Source: Sediminibacillus terrae (GTDB taxonomy: Bacteria; Bacillota; Bacilli; Bacillales; Amphibacillaceae). From it: DNA of 64,000 nucleotides. Location of the stretch: positions 62,001 through 126,000 of the forward strand of contig NZ_VZDQ01000024.1 of the NCBI RefSeq assembly GCF_009602435.1, read 5' to 3'. Every line of letters begins with the position of its first letter. Within the stretch, counting starts at the first letter, position 1. The notes beneath the pieces were generated by a model. That model searched no databases. It was not told where the DNA came from and was given only the letters and a program-made list of their open reading frames with translations. The translations under genes and the position numbers were made by a program. Positions 24,696-32,365 of the stretch are shown piece after piece.

Positions 24696-25697
24696 TTACA
24701 CGATGCTTTTCTTATCGACCTTGTCGATGTTTTCCAGCATGATACCTGTCCCTCTCGCCACACAGTTCATCGGTTCATCCGCCAGCAATACAGGAACTTT
24801 CAACTGGTCAGCAAGCAATTGATCGAATCCGTGCAGCAAAGCGCCTCCTCCGGTGAGGATGACTCCGCGATCAATAATGTCTGCCGAAAGCTCAGGCGGG
24901 GTGTGTTCTAACACCGTTTTGGCCGCCTGTACAATCAAAGAGACTGATTCACGCAGCGCCTCTTCAATTTCCGCTGAATGAATGGTGATCGTGCGTGGAA
25001 GTCCAGACACCATGTCGCGTCCGCGGATATCGATGCTTTCATCACGGGCACCGGGGAATACTGTGGCTACATTGATTTTGATATCTTCCGCTGTGCGTTC
25101 ACCAATCAACAGCTTATATTTTTTCTTCACATAATTAAGGATTTCATGGTCAAACTTATCGCCGGCCATTTTAATCGACTGGGCGGTTACAATATCACCC
25201 ATCGAAAGGACAGCTACATCCGTCGTTCCGCCGCCGATGTCAACAACCATGTTTCCGCTCGGCTGGAAAATATCCATACCAGCTCCGATGGCTGCCACTT
25301 TCGGTTCTTCTTCTAAGTATATTTTCTTACCGCCGGACTTTTCAGCAGCTTCTTTGATTGCCTTCTGCTCTACCTTGGTAATATTGGTCGGGCAGCAAAT
25401 CAGCATCCGTGGCTTCGATAAAAAGCCGCGGGCATTTATTTTATTGATAAAGTATCTCAACATCGCTTCTGTCACATCAAAATCGGCAATGACTCCATCC
25501 TTCAGCGGCCGAATAGCCTCAATGTTGCCCGGGGTTCGTCCGACCATGCGCCGCGCAGCATCTCCTACTTCCAACACTTTTCCCGAGTTGCGGTCCATGG
25601 CAACTACCGAGGGTTCATTTAGTACGATTCCTTTTCCTTTAACGTGGATTAACACGTTCGCTGTCCCAAGATCTATTCCAATGTCCCTAGAAAACAT
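24696..25697 (-). CDS. mbl: MreB-like actin homologue Mbl
   Basis: A 333-residue bacterial actin, the exact length of B. subtilis Mbl. Actin-fold motifs are complete: DIGIDLGTANVLIHVKGKG (phosphate 1), VVDIGGGTTDVAVLS (phosphate 2), and GVILTGGGALLHG (adenosine). An N-terminal amphipathic segment (MFSRD) is typical for membrane binding. Mbl filaments guide lateral-wall synthesis with the elongation machinery and affect teichoic acid attachment. spoIIID upstream and flhO/flhP downstream favour Mbl over MreB or MreBH. Confidence 0.94.
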   Translation of the reverse strand: MFSRDIGIDLGTANVLIHVKGKGIVLNEPSVVAMDRNSGKVLEVGDAARRMVGRTPGNIEAIRPLKDGVIADFDVTEAMLRYFINKINARGFLSKPRMLICCPTNITKVEQKAIKEAAEKSGGKKIYLEEEPKVAAIGAGMDIFQPSGNMVVDIGGGTTDVAVLSMGDIVTAQSIKMAGDKFDHEILNYVKKKYKLLIGERTAEDIKINVATVFPGARDESIDIRGRDMVSGLPRTITIHSAEIEEALRESVSLIVQAAKTVLEHTPPELSADIIDRGVILTGGGALLHGFDQLLADQLKVPVLLADEPMNCVARGTGIMLENIDKVDKKSIV

Positions 25698-25760
25698 GAA
25701 TCTTGATCCTCCCTGCGTAATATTGATGCGTCGTATCCGTCCCTGAACACAATGCTACTA

Positions 25761-25789
25761 ATGATATATTTTATCACAATTCTTTTCAA
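25761..25789 (-). promoter_or_regulatory. SigA promoter of mbl
   Basis: Minus-strand TTGAAA (25784-25789), 17-base spacer, TATCAT (25761-25766), about 64 bases before the mbl start. The remaining bases up to the spoIIID terminator (25790-26035) show no gene or clear signal. Confidence 0.6.
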
Positions 25790-26035
25790 TTAGTTAGCGG
25801 GAATCGAAAAAAATCTTGGTAATTTCCAAATTCTGCTGAAGAAGGCGGAACACCAGTAAAACAGAGACTGACAAGTCGAAGCAGCAGTAAGCATTTGATC
25901 ACTTGGCAATATGTCGGATACCGATTTAGGTCAAAAGTAACAGGCGGGCGACTTTCAACCGGAAGAGACATTAATTTGTCAGGGCTGCTTTTGCTTTGGG
26001 GGAGTTTTTTTATTAATTATCCAAATCACCTGGAA

Positions 26036-26070
26036 TAAAAAGAAGGCTTCCGCCATTGCGGGCGTAAGCC
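26036..26070 (-). terminator. Terminator of spoIIID
   Basis: Minus-strand GGCTTACGCC and GGCGGAAGCC (one mismatch) form a 10-bp stem followed by TTCTTTTT, 20 bases after the stop. Confidence 0.75.
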
Positions 26071-26090
26071 GGGTTTACTGCATCTTCTAT

Positions 26091-26375
26091 TTAGCTTACT
26101 GGTTCTGCGGGGGTGTCTGCTTCTGTCGTACTGACGCTGTATTTTAATTTTGTGGCTTCTCCACCGCGGAGATGGCGGATAGCCTTATGGTGATCCAAAA
26201 TCGTTTTCACTTCATTAGCCAGCTCTGGGTTGATCTCCGGCAGTCTTTCCGTTAAATCTTTATGGACCGTGCTTTTTGATACCCCGAACTCTTTTGCAAT
26301 CACTCTGACCGTCTTTCTGGTTTCTACAATGTACTTCCCAATCCTGATAGTTCTCTCTTTGATGTAGTCATGCAC
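26091..26375 (-). CDS. spoIIID: Sporulation transcription regulator SpoIIID
   Basis: A 94-residue helix-turn-helix protein that switches genes in the mother cell between the SigE and SigK stages. The conserved sequence opens HDYIKERTIRIGKYIVETRK, with the HTH in VRVIAKEFGVSKSTVHKDLT (about 22-41), then the C-terminal IRHLRGGEATKLKY. The start is GTG at 26373-26375, which gives the known N-terminus and has GGGAGG eight bases before it; a frame opening further upstream has no support. The tail STTEADTPAEPVS is slightly longer than in B. subtilis. Confidence 0.95.
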   Translation of the reverse strand: MHDYIKERTIRIGKYIVETRKTVRVIAKEFGVSKSTVHKDLTERLPEINPELANEVKTILDHHKAIRHLRGGEATKLKYSVSTTEADTPAEPVS

Positions 26376-26602
26376 ACCACTCGCCTCCCTGAGTTGTAAG
26401 TCCAAGGTGTGAAATGAGACATAGGTGCTGAGAAAATAATGACTGGAATATTCTATGTAAAAAGATACAAAGCAGCGCGGTTGTTATCTTCGATGTTTAG
26501 CGGAAAAGCCCCACAGTACGCTCACCTCAGACCCTGCTTGAATGCTAGGTTTTTTACATTTTATTAAAATCGGACCCCATTTATGATTAAATTTGCAAAT
26601 TG

Positions 26603-26672
26603 GGGGGACAGTCCCCCACCTTGCTGCCAATTTAGCGCGACGCAGTGTTAGTGAGTTGGGGGACTGTCCCCC
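26603..26672. repeat. REP-like palindrome pair R5
   Basis: GGGGGACAGTCCCCC (26603-26617) and GGGGGACTGTCCCCC (26658-26672), each itself a palindrome with a one-base centre, and inverse to one another. It lies in the 477-base gap between spoIIID and the peptide gene; 26376-26590 of that gap shows no gene. Confidence 0.85.
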
Positions 26673-26686
26673 TTCATATTTTGCAA

Positions 26687-26720
26687 GAAAAAAACACCCA
26701 CTCTAGATGGGTGCTTTTCT
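26687..26720. terminator. Bidirectional terminator after the signal-peptide gene
   Basis: CACCCA (26695-26700) and TGGGTG (26708-26713) with a CTCTAGA loop; on the minus strand the stem is followed by TTTTTTTCTTG, on the plus strand by CTTTTCTATTT. It can end the transcript of the aimR-like gene and its peptide. Confidence 0.65.
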
Positions 26721-26852
26721 ATTTAAAAAACCAAGGGGATAGATTTTTTAGCGTGTTCAGTTAAGAGGGAAGCATCTGGGATGCTATTTTTTTGTATATC
26801 TTTACTCTGCATGTTCCCTGCAGTGAAAATGCGCTGTTCAGTTTAGTCGGTA

Positions 26853-27008
26853 TTAACCGATTTCACCGTAATCTGGATCGTAATGAAGAACAATCGGCTT
26901 GTCATCCACCGGTGCCTTGTCCTTACCATCTGCCAGGAAGGCAACTCCCGGTTGTACCAATGCGAAACCTACCACCAACACAAACAATGCAACTAATCTT
27001 TTTACCAT
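26853..27008 (-). CDS. Secreted 51-residue pro-peptide, candidate pheromone of the AimR-like receptor
   Basis: A 51-codon frame on the same strand as, and downstream of, the AimR-like gene. It encodes a classic export signal (basic MVKR, hydrophobic LVALFVLVVGFALV, then QPGVA with likely cleavage after Ala23 or Ala26) and a short polar tail ADGKDKAPVDDKPIVLHYDP DYGEIG. GGAGGG lies eight bases before the ATG and a terminator follows. Size and layout match AimP/Phr/PapR-type precursors, which are exported, trimmed and taken up again as 5-10-residue signals from the C-terminus. The tail does not end in the GA typical of phage AimP, so the mature peptide is unknown. The antisense frame at the same place is not credible. 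Confidence 0.6.
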   Translation of the reverse strand: MVKRLVALFVLVVGFALVQPGVAFLADGKDKAPVDDKPIVLHYDPDYGEIG

Positions 27009-27243
27009 AAATAAAACCCTCCTAAAAAATTTTATTTATAAAAAGATTGTTCGATCCAGAAAAGGGTAGTTATGTAGATTTCAGGGAAGCCATTCTGGAA
27101 AAAGCAATCCTCTTACCAAATTTGGAACAAATCCTGAATGATGCTTTTTTATCCGGGAATAACCCGGTTTAACCGCCTCGGGATGTATCTTGTTCCCTAT
27201 AGGCGAATAATACCTTGCTTGTCTTCCTTTTCAACGACAGATT

Positions 27244-28299
27244 TCAAGCATCGTTTTTAAATCGACTGTTATTTATCGCCAACAAGGGAAGGCGTGAGAA
27301 AAAATAGTCACTTCTTTTAACAATAAAGTCGTTATAGGCACGAAGCAGTATCCCTTTGTCTTGTTCTGCCAAACCCAGGTAGTATTTTCGGAAGGGAGAT
27401 TCCAAGGAAATGCGTTTAAGGATTCTTTTTGCTTCATCCATGTCTCCTCTGGCAATTGCCAAATGAGCTTGTTCACTTGGATCAGTAGTGGTGACTCCAT
27501 CAACAACTCCAAAATGAGCCGAAATGAATGGGTAGTTTTGTTGTTCTATTGCCCTGATAAGAGTGGTTTTGTTATAGAGAGTGGCGATTCGTTTAGCTTC
27601 CTCCAAGTGATAGATACATTGGAGATAGTTTTCATATAAGTAACTCAAGCCAAGATGCATGTGAATATTCGCTTTTCTTTCCTGGCAATAAGGATAAGTT
27701 AAAACTTGGAATGCATACTTTCTTGCCAAAATTAACTCGTTTCTTTTCCAGTAGTATGTAAATAAGGTCTCATTGAGGCGGACGAAAAAGAGTGAGGTTA
27801 AAAAGGGATCTTCTATCTCGCTGATGAGTTCAGACTGGTGGTCAAGATAATCACCCAGTTTTTCAAATTCATTTAAGTCATAGTAGAGATAGATTTTCAT
27901 AAAGCCAACTAAACAGTTCAGTTCCGCTATGTTCGTTTTCAAATGATGTACTTCTTCCAGCAGCTCATGTTTCGGCTTTGCACTTTGCTTGCGAAGGACG
28001 AAGAGTTCATAGAGGTAGGCCCATTTCCGATTAATTGGATTAACGCTTTGTTTATTTTGTAGAAGTAAAATGTCCAGTTCCTGAAAGAAACCATTCATAT
28101 AAAGAAATTCCATGCCAGTCCTTTTCACATAGTCGGATGTCGAACCCATGCAAAAAAGCTTCGTCATATGAACGACCTCGTCTTCCGTGTAATCCATACG
28201 GATAGTATTTACATAGTCTTCTATGGTCATGTGTTTGTTTAACATGGGTTTCTCAACGACCCTTTCAATAAATTTACTTCGGGAAGGGCTTCCCGTCAT
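27244..28299 (-). CDS. AimR-like (arbitrium receptor family) TPR peptide-sensor protein
   Basis: A 351-residue cytosolic helical-repeat protein. From about residue 40 to the end it follows the pattern of phage SPbeta AimR as I recall it: EDEVVHMTKLFCMGSTSDYV, NGFFQELDILL, LYYDLNEFEKLGDYLD, EIEDPFLTSLFFVRLNETLF, the HLAIARGDMDEAKRILKRIS repeat and the closing RLPLLAI. Such RRNPP proteins bind a short re-imported peptide and change DNA or protein binding. The N-terminus is about 35 residues shorter than SPbeta AimR, so the helix-turn-helix may be partial or absent. The start at 28299 has AAGGAGGT six bases before it. The cognate peptide is probably the gene at 26853-27008. A Rap-like or other TPR sensor is the alternative. 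Confidence 0.68.
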   Translation of the reverse strand: MTGSPSRSKFIERVVEKPMLNKHMTIEDYVNTIRMDYTEDEVVHMTKLFCMGSTSDYVKRTGMEFLYMNGFFQELDILLLQNKQSVNPINRKWAYLYELFVLRKQSAKPKHELLEEVHHLKTNIAELNCLVGFMKIYLYYDLNEFEKLGDYLDHQSELISEIEDPFLTSLFFVRLNETLFTYYWKRNELILARKYAFQVLTYPYCQERKANIHMHLGLSYLYENYLQCIYHLEEAKRIATLYNKTTLIRAIEQQNYPFISAHFGVVDGVTTTDPSEQAHLAIARGDMDEAKRILKRISLESPFRKYYLGLAEQDKGILLRAYNDFIVKRSDYFFSRLPLLAINNSRFKNDA

Positions 28300-28351
28300 G
28301 GCATACCTCCTTCTTTCCTTTCAAGATGTGAGTTAACTTGTCATCTTTATT

Positions 28352-28381
28352 TAATTATCGCATAAATATTACGTTTTTCAA
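28352..28381 (-). promoter_or_regulatory. Promoter of the AimR-like gene
   Basis: Minus-strand TTGAAA (28376-28381), 18-base spacer, TAATTA (28352-28357), 52 bases before the start codon. Confidence 0.5.
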
Positions 28382-28391
28382 CAGGAAAATA

Positions 28392-28405
28392 CGAACATTA
28401 GTTCG
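28392..28405. promoter_or_regulatory. LexA (SOS/DinR) box upstream of the AimR-like gene
   Basis: CGAACATTAGTTCG is a perfect fit to the Bacillus LexA operator CGAAC-N4-GTTCG. It lies 10 bases upstream of the -35 hexamer of the AimR-like gene and 75 bases past the spoIIQ terminator. No divergent gene starts here, so the AimR-like gene is the only candidate target. Position upstream of -35 is less usual for repression than overlap with the promoter. Confidence 0.65.
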
Positions 28406-28410
28406 ACATT

Positions 28411-28430
28411 ATATTACAAAATATTACAAA
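28411..28430. repeat. Tandem decamer ATATTACAAA x2
   Basis: Two perfect, abutting copies of ATATTACAAA (TTTGTAATAT on the coding strand). The 10-bp period is about one DNA turn, so it could be a cooperative binding site on one face of the helix, 30 bases upstream of the -35. It may be a chance AT-rich duplication. Confidence 0.5.
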
Positions 28431-28473
28431 TTTCTGACTTTTTCTACAATTACAGATAGGTCTTTTTACGCAG

Positions 28474-28506
28474 AAAAAAACCCCGGGGATTTTTCCGGGG
28501 TTTTCA
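28474..28506. terminator. Terminator of spoIIQ
   Basis: AAAACCCCGG and CCGGGGTTTT form a 10-bp G+C-rich stem immediately after the spoIIQ stop codon, with A and T tracts on both sides. Confidence 0.85.
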
Positions 28507-28508
28507 CT

Positions 28509-29414
28509 TTATGCGTTGGCCATCGCTGCGGAAGATTCACGATCTCCCGCCGATGACTCTTCCGTTGCGCTGCTGTCGTCGTTATTTTCCTTGTCTTGCT
28601 CCGAATCTGTCTCTTGTTCATCAGACGGAGTATTTTCACTTTCGTCTGTCGAAGCATCCTGCTCATTGTCAGTTTCTTCGTCTGCAGAAGCATCACTTTC
28701 TTTCGTGCTGTCTTCAGCAGACTCAGCTTTCAGCTCATTAAGCTGGCGGTTGAAGTACGATTCCGGATTGACCGGAGTATCACCCTGCCGCAGTTCAAAG
28801 TGTACATGTGTACCGCTTGCCTGGCCGAACAGGTTTTTACCGGCTTTTCCGATAACGTCGCCTTGTTGGACCTTGGCTCCTGCTTCTACTGCCACCTCTT
28901 CCAGACTAGCATAGTAGGTAGTGACTTCGTTCTCGTGGGAAAGCTTGACTACGTTACCCAAAAGCGGGTCTTCTTTGACCTCCACAACCTCTCCGCTCAG
29001 GGAAGCAGTAACATCGAAGCTTTCTCCTTCTGCTGCAGCAATATCGACACCGGTGCTTTGATAGTACTTATTGTTGTATAGTACAAGTGCTTTTTCTTGA
29101 TCTTCACTATCTGCACTATAGTCATAAAACTTCGTTACAATCTCGGCTTGTGCTTCTTCCTGCACCGGCATTTTTATCACTTCCTGCTGCTCCAACACTG
29201 GTTCGGCATCTTCGCCCATGTCAAATGGATTCTCGGAAATGCTGTCCATCTCAGAATCATTTTCTGCCTGCTCAGGGGTTTCCAGACTTTGATACCATAA
29301 AACTCCTGTTAAAAGCAAGGCAGCCATCGTCAAGTAAAGTGCCGGGAAAAACCATTTCTTTCGAAAGATACGTTTCCATCCATTTTTTGAAACGTTCTTG
29401 TTTTCCTCTCTCAT
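28509..29414 (-). CDS. spoIIQ: Forespore engulfment protein SpoIIQ (degenerate LytM/M23)
   Basis: A 301-residue single-span forespore membrane protein: cytosolic tail, span at about 24-42, then a LytM fold (about 110-220) ending in SGTHVHFELRQGDTPVNPES. SpoIIQ binds SpoIIIAH from the mother cell and forms the channel/zipper across the intermembrane space. The second metal motif HVH is kept, but the first (HxGxD in active enzymes) reads STGVD, so the zinc site is broken, as in B. subtilis. A Ser/Glu/Asp-rich tail of about 80 residues (about 225-301) follows, much longer and more acidic than usual. GAGGTGAT precedes the ATG. Confidence 0.9.
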   Translation of the reverse strand: MREENKNVSKNGWKRIFRKKWFFPALYLTMAALLLTGVLWYQSLETPEQAENDSEMDSISENPFDMGEDAEPVLEQQEVIKMPVQEEAQAEIVTKFYDYSADSEDQEKALVLYNNKYYQSTGVDIAAAEGESFDVTASLSGEVVEVKEDPLLGNVVKLSHENEVTTYYASLEEVAVEAGAKVQQGDVIGKAGKNLFGQASGTHVHFELRQGDTPVNPESYFNRQLNELKAESAEDSTKESDASADEETDNEQDASTDESENTPSDEQETDSEQDKENNDDSSATEESSAGDRESSAAMANA

Positions 29415-29433
29415 TGATCATCACCTCAGCTAC

Positions 29434-29463
29434 CATTCTGAGCAGAAAATGAGAGATATATAC
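29434..29463 (-). promoter_or_regulatory. SigF-type promoter of spoIIQ
   Basis: Minus-strand GTATA (29459-29463), 15-base spacer, GCTCAGAATG (29434-29443), which fits the SigF consensus GGNNANAHTR in all fixed positions but one. It lies 20 bases before the start codon, and spoIIQ is SigF-dependent in B. subtilis. Confidence 0.6.
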
Positions 29464-29552
29464 ATTTTAAAAAAATTTTTTAGTAATTAATGTTCGACAA
29501 ATTCCAGATATTATACATCAAACAGGAAATAAGGGGATAGAAAAGGGGGGAG

Positions 29553-29800
29553 GGGGACTGACCCCAATTCCGTATTCCAGCCGGGAAGCGATGATTGGGG
29601 GGACAGTCCCCTCAAAGAGTTTTAGTGTCTATTTCACTCGGCGATTGGCAACTCATAGCCGGAATGGCAGCATTTTCGGTTTTGTGGGGACTGTCCCCAA
29701 AATGGTTGCCGCTTAGGTTTTACTCGGAATGGGGTCAGTCCCCGGTTTTCTCTTATTACTATATTTCTCTTGATTTTCACGTTCGGAGGGACTGACCCCC
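29553..29800. repeat. REP-like cluster R6: five palindromes in 250 bases
   Basis: Cores at 29553-29565 (GGGGACTGACCCC), 29599-29611 (GGGGACAGTCCCC), 29686-29698 (GGGGACTGTCCCC), 29731-29743 (GGGGTCAGTCCCC) and 29787-29800 (AGGGACTGACCCCC). Unlike the other sites, neighbours mix the ACTGA and ACTGT centre types, so successive elements are not exact inverses. It lies 3' of spoIID and fills most of the 29464-29837 gap. Confidence 0.85.
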
Positions 29801-29837
29801 TATCTTGCTGACCCCTATGAAACCCTATCCAGAATTT

Positions 29838-30887
29838 TCAAGAGTTGGATGCGAGTTGCGGGGCGGTTTGGTCGATGTTGTTGATGTCTGCACCTTTGTA
29901 ATAGTATTGCAGGATTTGTTTATAGGTTTTGCCTTCTTTGGCCATGCCGTTGGCACCGTATTGACTCATTCCGATGCCATGGCCATACCCTTTGGTGGTG
30001 AAAATCAAATGGTCTTTCTTTTGCTCGACTTCAAAGTCGCTAGAACGGAGTGCGAGTTTTTCACGGACTTCTCTTCCAGAGAACGATTCTCCCCCGATCG
30101 TAATCGAGGCGACTCGATGGCTCTCTGTCCTATCGATTTCAGCTGCAGCTGCCGCATTGCTGTCTATCTTGATACCAAGTGCTTGTTCCACTTCCTGAGT
30201 AGTGAAGATTTGCTGATCTAGATACTTTGGTGACTCTTTATCCCATGGACTGGCGACGCTTCGTAAATAAGGGAGCTCACCTTCCCAGTAGTTTTCCGAG
30301 TCTTCGGTGTAACCATTGCTGGTCGAGAAAAAGGCTGGTGTAATCGGCTGGTCTTCATAGGTGACGATTTCACCTTTGGTTGCCGCGACTGCCTCGGTGA
30401 TTTTTTCCATCTTCCATGTGTAATCGGAACTCCAAACTTCACGCAGTTCTTCTTCACTTTTGTACACTTGATGCTGAACAGTATCCGTAACATCGGCACC
30501 TTTCGGGTTTTCATCCGGGTCAAGCGTCAAGTGGTTGACGATATACGTTCTTGCTGCCAACGCTTGCGCTTTCAACGCTTCCAGTTCAAATTCTGCCGGC
30601 ATTTCCGATGCCACTACGCGGGTGACATACTCTTCAAGAGGAACGGTTTCTACCTCTTCTGTGTTGGAGCGATACACCTTCACCGCAAACGGGGAATCCT
30701 CTTTCTTAAGGCTAACCTGTTCTGCTTCAGGTTGTTTGTCGATGGATTGTTTTGCTGTACCGCCAGCCTGGATAAACGGAGCTACAATTAACGTCGGCAC
30801 CACTAAGATGATAGTGATCAGGCTGGCTGCTACAATCATGCTAGGACCTCTCCATTTGATGGTCGATGCTTGCTTTGATTTCTTCAT
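29838..30887 (-). CDS. spoIID: Stage II sporulation protein D, septal peptidoglycan lytic transglycosylase
   Basis: A 349-residue protein with one N-terminal membrane span (about 15-40) and an extracytosolic SpoIID domain. It cuts glycan strands (denuded of stem peptides by SpoIIP) to drive membrane movement during engulfment. Hallmarks are VPLEEYVTRVVASEMPAEFE with the catalytic Glu, AYKAQA-type AQALAARTYIVNHL, and the C-terminal GYGHGIGMSQYGANGMAKEG. AAGGAGG precedes the ATG. In B. subtilis murAA lies directly upstream of spoIID; here the dpp-ykf operon lies between them. Confidence 0.94.
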   Translation of the reverse strand: MKKSKQASTIKWRGPSMIVAASLITIILVVPTLIVAPFIQAGGTAKQSIDKQPEAEQVSLKKEDSPFAVKVYRSNTEEVETVPLEEYVTRVVASEMPAEFELEALKAQALAARTYIVNHLTLDPDENPKGADVTDTVQHQVYKSEEELREVWSSDYTWKMEKITEAVAATKGEIVTYEDQPITPAFFSTSNGYTEDSENYWEGELPYLRSVASPWDKESPKYLDQQIFTTQEVEQALGIKIDSNAAAAAEIDRTESHRVASITIGGESFSGREVREKLALRSSDFEVEQKKDHLIFTTKGYGHGIGMSQYGANGMAKEGKTYKQILQYYYKGADINNIDQTAPQLASNS

Positions 30888-31317
30888 TGGCGGCCTCCTT
30901 TTCTAGTTTGTCTACTAACTAATCTATACAGGAAGGAAAAACAATAGAACTATTTTTTTGCCGCTTGCGGTCATACTGATAGATTGTCCTATTTCGATGG
31001 AAGGAGAGTAGCCGAGAATGATTTTGGCGATCAGACTGTACTGTTGAAACCAGTATGGTACCTGTAACTCATGGTTGGACTTAAAGTGGTGATTCTTCAT
31101 AAATAATGCTTTCCAGTGTTTTATCGCGAATACCGGTGGCTGGACTGCCAATCGCCAGACCTTTTTTAAATGACTAGAGGAACGTCTCTTGCTTTCTCCT
31201 CTGGGCTTTGCACTTCAGTGCCCAGTTCGCTGTTCACAAGCAGATGAATGCCTTTCCCCCAAGCAGACGGGAGATGGGCTGGAGTCATACAAATCACTTA
31301 CCGATACTGGTTTCACA
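30888..31317. other. Gap without recognisable genes upstream of spoIID
   Basis: Apart from the spoIID ribosome site, this stretch shows no supported gene. A 75-codon minus-strand frame inside it has no ribosome site and no recognisable product. Confidence 0.5.
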
Positions 31318-31352
31318 GCAAAACCCCGTCTCTGATCAGACGGGGTTTTGCT
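31318..31352. terminator. Terminator of the dpp-ykf operon
   Basis: AGCAAAACCCCGTCT and AGACGGGGTTTTGCT form a 15-bp perfect stem six bases after the stop of ykfD. The T tract is part of the stem. Confidence 0.8.
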
Positions 31353-31357
31353 GGTGC

Positions 31358-32365
31358 TTAATGCAGCACCGTTTCTTTTATCGGTGTTTTATTCTTGATG
31401 TCTTCGTTATATAAATGGCAGGCAACATAATGATTTTCTTCGATTTCCTGCCAAACTGGATCGATTTTGGCGCAAGCTTCCATGGCAAACGGGCATCGGG
31501 TCCGGAATACACAGCCACTCGGCGGATTGATGGGGCTTGGGAGTTCTCCTTCCAGGATCATCCGTTCACGTCCTTCTTCCACGTCGGGATCGGGAATCGG
31601 GATTGCGGAAAGCAACGCTTGTGTATAGGGGTGAAGCGGACGCTTATATAAGTCGCTTGCTTTGGTCAATTCGACCATATTGCCTAAATACATAACGCCG
31701 ATCCGGTCGGAAATATGCTTGACCATCGACAGGTCGTGGGCAATAAACAAATACGTCAGCCCTTTTTCCTTTTGCAGCTTGCGGAGAAGGTTGACGACCT
31801 GAGCCTGTACGGAAACGTCGAGAGCGGAAATCGGCTCATCGGCAATGATGAATTCAGGATCAAGGGCCAGGGCCCTGGCAATGCCGATTCGCTGTCGCTG
31901 CCCACCACTGAACTCATGGGGATAACGGTTGGCATGGTCCCGGCTGAGTCCCACTTCCTCCAGAAGCTGATACACCCGGTCTAGCCGCTCTTTCTTGTCC
32001 GGGTATAATCCATGAATCTCCATCGGCTCGGAAATGATTTCTTTGACGGTGGATCGGGGATTCAACGAAGCATATGGATCTTGGAAAATCATCTGCATGC
32101 TGCGATGGAAGTCGAAGGTTTCCGTATCTTTCAACTCATGAACGTTTTTTTCGTTGAACACAACTTCTCCGGCCGTACGGTCATACAGTCCCATGATGGT
32201 ACGGCCGATAGTCGATTTGCCACAGCCCGACTCGCCGACAAGGCCGAATGTTTCTCCTTCAATCACATCAAAACTGACATCGTCGACCGCCTTCAAGGTT
32301 TCATCCTTTCCGACTTGAAAATATTTTTTCAGCTTGTTCACTTGCAGCTTTTTGGTTTGTTTCAT
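31358..32365 (-). CDS. ykfD: Oligopeptide ABC transporter ATP-binding protein YkfD (OppF/DppF class)
   Basis: A 335-residue ABC ATPase: Walker [10 protein letters not shown], signature LSGG-type [21 protein letters not shown], Walker B FIIADEP and the C-terminal oligopeptide_ABC extension with cysteines in [15 protein letters not shown], likely an iron-sulfur or structural site seen in this class. It should pair with DppD to drive the DppBC permease. The start at 32365 follows GGAGGGG and overlaps the ykfC stop (ATGA). It is the last gene of the nine-gene dpp-ykf operon, as in B. subtilis. Confidence 0.9.
   Translation of the reverse strand: MKQTKKLQVNKLKKYFQVGKDETLKAVDDVSFDVIEGETFGLVGESGCGKSTIGRTIMGLYDRTAGEVVFNEKNVHELKDTETFDFHRSMQMIFQDPYASLNPRSTVKEIISEPMEIHGLYPDKKERLDRVYQLLEEVGLSRDHANRYPHEFSGGQRQRIGIARALALDPEFIIADEPISALDVSVQAQVVNLLRKLQKEKGLTYLFIAHDLSMVKHISDRIGVMYLGNMVELTKASDLYKRPLHPYTQALLSAIPIPDPDVEEGRERMILEGELPSPINPPSGCVFRTRCPFAMEACAKIDPVWQEIEENHYVACHLYNEDIKNKTPIKETVLH

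Noticed and set aside
25786-25971. 61-codon minus-strand frame upstream of mbl
   Set aside because: Overlaps the mbl promoter, no ribosome site, odd composition.
26792-27010. 72-codon plus-strand frame over the pro-peptide gene
   Set aside because: No ribosome site and no family; the minus-strand frame here has a signal peptide, ribosome site and terminator.
27244-28299. Remnant prophage around the AimR-like gene
   Set aside because: No other phage-type gene, attachment repeat or decayed frame is seen between spoIIID and spoIIQ.
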